Assembly: GCA_026397695.1 (NCBI GenBank) | Contig: JAPLUJ010000692.1 | Coordinates: 9,894 to 18,776, forward strand | Reading direction: 5' to 3' | Origin: Verrucomicrobiota bacterium | GTDB lineage: Bacteria; Verrucomicrobiota; Verrucomicrobiia; Verrucomicrobiales; Akkermansiaceae | DNA: 8,883 bases | Part shown: piece by piece, positions 6,801-8,883 of the stretch | Numbering within the stretch: position 1 is the stretch's first letter | How the letters are laid out: every line of letters begins with the position of its first letter | Notes under the pieces: generated by a model | Databases searched by the model: none | What the model saw: only the letters and a program-made list of their open reading frames with translations | What the model was told of the DNA's origin: nothing | Made by a program: the position numbers and the translations under genes

Positions 6801-8883
6801 CCGCCCCGGCCTGCTGCTCAACCGCTGGACCGAGGAAAATCTCTCCCAGGAATCCATCACCGGCGGCAGCGGCGAAGGCGGCAGGGGCTCGGGCTCAGGC
6901 TATGGAAGCGGCTCAGGCGCGGGCAAATTCTTCGGAATGATACCCAAGGCATCAGCGCCTAACAAACATCTCGTCTGCGATTTCCTCGCCACACCCGCCG
7001 TCGTGAGTTTCAATCTAACACCCGGGACGGACGGCTCTATCAAGCTGCCGCTCGCCGGGTTCGTCGGCTGCCAGTTCATCCAAATCACCGCCGCCGATGC
7101 CTTTGCCAGCGACCGGCTCATCCTGCCACTGCCGGCCTGCGAGACGCCACTGCGCGACCGCCGCATCGCCCGCCCGCTCGATCCCAAGACCCACTATCAG
7201 GCGACTCGCAGCGCCGCCGTGCTGCAGACCGGCGCGACCGCCGCAATCGAAAACCTGCTCGACGCCGATTGGCGCGCCTTCACCACCCTCGCCGACGCCC
7301 ACCAGTTCCTCTATGGCATGACCGCCGACGAGCGCCTGCGCGAATTCGCCTTCCTCACCGAATGGCCTGATCTAACCGAGGAACGGAAACTCGCACTGCT
7401 CGCCACCCATGCCTGCCACGAGTTCCATCTGTTCCTCGCCCGCAAGGACAAGGCGTTCTTCGACCAACACGTCAAACCGCTTCTAGCAGGAAAACCCGAG
7501 CCCGGCTTCATCGATAACTACCTGTTAGGTCGCGATCTCACGCCCTATCTCCGCCACTACGCGTGGCAACGCCTCAACGCCGCCGAAAAAGCCCTGCTCG
7601 CCCAAGCCCTGCCCGACGCCCGCGCCCGCATCACCCGCGAACTCACCCAGCGCTGGGAACTCGAAGCCCCCACCCCCGACGCCGAAACCACCCTCTTCAC
7701 CCAAACCCTGCGCGGCAGCGACCTCGCCACTCAGGACAGCCTCGGCCTGGCCAAACGCGAAATCCAATCGCTGCCATCGGGCGGCATCGCGTACATCACC
7801 AATAAACTCAAAAGCATCATCATCCCCAAAATCGACTTCGAGGACACCACCGTCGAGGAGGCCATCGACTTCCTGCGCATGCGCTGTGCGGAACTCGACA
7901 CTCTCGAACTCGACCCCGCCAAAAAGGGCATGAATTTAGTCATTCGCAGACCACGCAATACTTCTGGAAAAACCGACCCGGACGCTGACCCCGGCGCACT
8001 CCGGATCAAGGAACTGCGCATCCGCAACGTGCCGTTAGCCGTCGCTCTCAAATACATCTGCGACCAAACCAAACTGCGCTACAAGGTTGATGACTACGCG
8101 GTCACGCTGGTTCCCCAAACCGAAAGCGGCGAAGACATTTGCACCCGCATCTTCCGGGTTCCTCCCGATTTCGTCGCCTCACTCGCCAACGAGCAAGCCG
8201 ATCCCTTCACCCCGCCCGGTGAAAAACCCGCACCTCCAGCCGCCCGCAAATCCATCACCGAATTGCTCAAAAGCGCCGGCATCGTATTTCCCGAAGGCGC
8301 ATCCGCCACACTTTCTAACAATGGAGTCCTGCTCGTCACCAACACGCCCGCCGAACTCGACAAGGTGGTAGCACTCACGATGGGCGTCGGCGGCTCGAAG
8401 AATCTCGACCCTCGCAGCCCGGATCTAACCCATGGCTTCCAGGATGCCGGTCTCGTCTTTAGCGATCCCGCAGCCGATCCCTTCGCCGCCCAAAGCGGTG
8501 TGTCCGCCTTGACCGGCATGTTTGACGGCCAACCCGTCGACCCCTTCGCCGCCCCAGAGAGCGGAGGGACTAAAAAACTGCGGGCGCGCCCCGCGCCCCA
8601 GCCGCTGTTTCCCGAGCGCACCCGCTTGTGGCGCGAGGCGAATTACTATCAAAACATCGAGCCCACCGGCGAATCGCTGATCCCGCTCAACCGCTTCTGG
8701 CTGGATCTGGCGGCGTGGGATGGCAAGGGGCCGTTTCTCTCGCCGCATTTCAACGCCTGCTCCACCACGGCCAACGAGGCGTTGATGTGCCTTGCGTTGT
8801 TAGACCTGCCCTTCAAGGCGCGGCGCCCGGATGTCACCGTCGATGGCAGCACGCTGCGGGTCAAGGCGCGCGAGCCGATGTTG
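3805..8883 (+). CDS. Giant exported protein with macroglobulin-like domains and secretin-type N0/STN-like modules, 3'-partial
   Basis: A single open frame of 1693 codons with no stop; it continues past the window. The start is fixed by a signal peptide, MRKTFICLWLACTPLFA, with likely cleavage before DDD (residue 18). The Shine-Dalgarno sequence is weak. Approximate map: helical N-terminal region 18-415; beta-rich domains 420-720 resembling macroglobulin MG domains (VALTLDLKNTPDLLIRIYELD, then GPGAWLVDFTGGRVSARALIRKG), including a carboxypeptidase-regulatory-like segment (VRVFDEKGRPVTDAAISL, 530-560); more beta-rich sequence to 1015; a Gly/Ser linker 1020-1040 (12 Gly and 5 Ser of 21); an alpha-helical block 1133-1312 with FFDQHVKPLLAGKPEPGFID and YLRHYAWQRLNAAEKALL; an N0/STN-like module 1330-1438 (IDFEDTTVEEAIDFLR, then VPLAVALKYICDQTKLRY); an accessory segment 1484-1522 (ITELLKSAGIVFPEGASA, then VLLVTNTPAELDKV); a DPF-repeat linker; and a block 1610-1693 (EANYYQNIEPTGESLIPLNRFW, then LALLDLPF). 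No CGEQ-type thioester is visible. A periplasmic or surface location is expected. The function is unknown; a scaffold or protease-trap-like role is only inference. Confidence 0.85.
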   Translation, partial: MRKTFICLWLACTPLFADDDLFRERFADPTTRTTALAELIPGTQSAWFHTALDHQLAGRNTEFNKTMADWKISADRKGNPVSAKGMAVLENRQLLLDYQKKPKTSLAGLIRRLDLKFDDTRPDAAAADSLPTRLDPALVTEAAFDQAAADQVPDAPYTQYTHTRLYRELEHVEKFDEAKIRWFLEHLQRADLPGVVPLIDHSLGLDKPVPFGKLPLHQKLTSNQLASLLELRPDLRSNETFALAVLAKMRPGVETDFDRDSKAHADFLRRCRNFTVTLPPALNSLKAHVLFHFLRLQADAGIYPKEDFIAFLTLPRAKHKLLIVPEAFPPECIKLDADYASVTGCPPVRDDLPLIQSYLQHLLGQAETAKDFVPFIAEKPLSQLRARARLLAGANPSRWGAAIDPAEFKSLQEDTRISFAPGAPNMLDSDAPVALTLDLKNTPDLLIRIYELDLPAYLTLHGAEPEVSIDLDGLVPHHERRQAFTQSPLLIHRETIELPELTGPGAWLVDFTGGRVSARALIRKGRLAAFPERTATGQTVRVFDEKGRPVTDAAISLGRETYLSNITGRIVIPDAPNQPVTQGIVRADKLAIPVELGTRSDELGLNARFHLDREQLLAGCEARLQLRVQLTNHGHELPLERIKDAALVLKAELSGDVTTERVIAENLALAPVLEIPFQVPEDLLRLTLTLRGTVTPTTDGNPVKLSAKQSYELNGGLKESRVANAFFSPTATGHLLEIRGRNGEPLPSRAITLACHRDDCLSDIKLTVRTDANGRVDLGKLDTIDSLAVTGTDIAETTYKPAAHSTRYTSDLQLPVGREIRLPLAKPAAAPDRLELSLLEMLAGNPLRDHFDKLTIDAGQLVIRDLQPGDYQLRQKDQSTSIRISSGVESDGLLVSNMRILPLHAPPNPIITTATAAHDELRIQLHDAGPDTRVSLVGKRYNTGWYAGQGFYPFAPPLADARAPGFSGCGFLTDRRLDDEMRYILNRRAIKTFPGSMLPRPGLLLNRWTEENLSQESITGGSGEGGRGSGSGYGSGSGAGKFFGMIPKASAPNKHLVCDFLATPAVVSFNLTPGTDGSIKLPLAGFVGCQFIQITAADAFASDRLILPLPACETPLRDRRIARPLDPKTHYQATRSAAVLQTGATAAIENLLDADWRAFTTLADAHQFLYGMTADERLREFAFLTEWPDLTEERKLALLATHACHEFHLFLARKDKAFFDQHVKPLLAGKPEPGFIDNYLLGRDLTPYLRHYAWQRLNAAEKALLAQALPDARARITRELTQRWELEAPTPDAETTLFTQTLRGSDLATQDSLGLAKREIQSLPSGGIAYITNKLKSIIIPKIDFEDTTVEEAIDFLRMRCAELDTLELDPAKKGMNLVIRRPRNTSGKTDPDADPGALRIKELRIRNVPLAVALKYICDQTKLRYKVDDYAVTLVPQTESGEDICTRIFRVPPDFVASLANEQADPFTPPGEKPAPPAARKSITELLKSAGIVFPEGASATLSNNGVLLVTNTPAELDKVVALTMGVGGSKNLDPRSPDLTHGFQDAGLVFSDPAADPFAAQSGVSALTGMFDGQPVDPFAAPESGGTKKLRARPAPQPLFPERTRLWREANYYQNIEPTGESLIPLNRFWLDLAAWDGKGPFLSPHFNACSTTANEALMCLALLDLPFKARRPDVTVDGSTLRVKAREPML

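Larger units (their letters stand above)
9..8803. repeat. Dispersed motif GTTAG/CTAAC, 32 copies, extended form YGTTAGV
   Basis: Hand count. GTTAG starts at 9, 1867, 2464, 2720, 2824, 4974, 5082, 5472, 5652, 5820, 6009, 6318, 7524, 8034 and 8799. CTAAC starts at 148, 265, 746, 1305, 1588, 2114, 2381, 2505, 3739, 4514, 5305, 6718, 6959, 7015, 7372, 8315 and 8425. Read as GTTAG, the preceding base is T or C in 26 of 32 copies and the following base is never T. Copies lie in genes and intergenic DNA, in all frames, with the two orientations nearly equal (15 and 17). At roughly 62% G+C I would expect about 12. The function is unknown. Confidence 0.7.

Overview
The window looks like a high-G+C bacterial chromosome, most likely Verrucomicrobia or a close PVC relative. 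This is an inference from two things. First, the large protein on the right carries an N0/STN-like module (an IDF.DTTVEEAIDFLR-type block, then a VPLAVALKYICD-type block) of the kind common in large secreted verrucomicrobial and planctomycetal proteins. Second, the window is dense in the 5-mer GTTAG/CTAAC. No rRNA or other taxonomic marker is present, so the assignment is provisional.

Layout. Positions 1-1613 (+) hold the 3' part of a large MscS/MscK-like mechanosensitive channel gene. It is broken near 1035-1045, where a frame change coincides with loss of the pore-lining helix. Positions 1614-1753 are non-coding and contain two oppositely oriented arrays of a 7-bp repeat; the second array supplies the start codon of the next gene. 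Positions 1754-2765 (+) hold ribD (riboflavin deaminase/reductase), broken near 2505-2525 by a frame change plus apparent loss of about 24 residues of the reductase domain. Positions 2766-2940 are a convergent intergenic gap with a 13-bp direct repeat and a perfect 34-bp palindrome.

Positions 2941-3467 (-) hold an intact-looking type II toxin-antitoxin pair: a Phd/YefM-like antitoxin, then a RelE/ParE-like toxin overlapping it by 4 bp. Divergent from it at 3489-3742 (+) is the stump of a second toxin-antitoxin module: a tiny antitoxin-like ORF overlapping, by 4 bp, a Doc/Fic toxin that stops before its catalytic motif. A perfect 22-bp palindrome sits between the two modules.

Positions 3805-8883 (+) are one uninterrupted reading frame of 1693 codons that runs off the window. 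It encodes an exported giant protein with a signal peptide, a helical N-terminal region, macroglobulin-like beta domains, a Gly/Ser linker, a second helical region, secretin-type N0/STN-like modules and a conserved-looking C-terminal block.

The genes do not form one pathway. The left half reads as a decaying or badly assembled stretch: three genes (channel, ribD, doc) are each truncated or internally deleted around one live toxin-antitoxin pair. The right half is a single healthy envelope or secreted giant. The strongest genome-scale signal is the GTTAG/CTAAC motif, counted by hand 32 times. It appears in every frame and both orientations, and it accounts for nearly all use of the rare leucine codons TTA and CTA in the giant gene. 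No RNA gene, CRISPR array, insertion sequence or integrase was seen.
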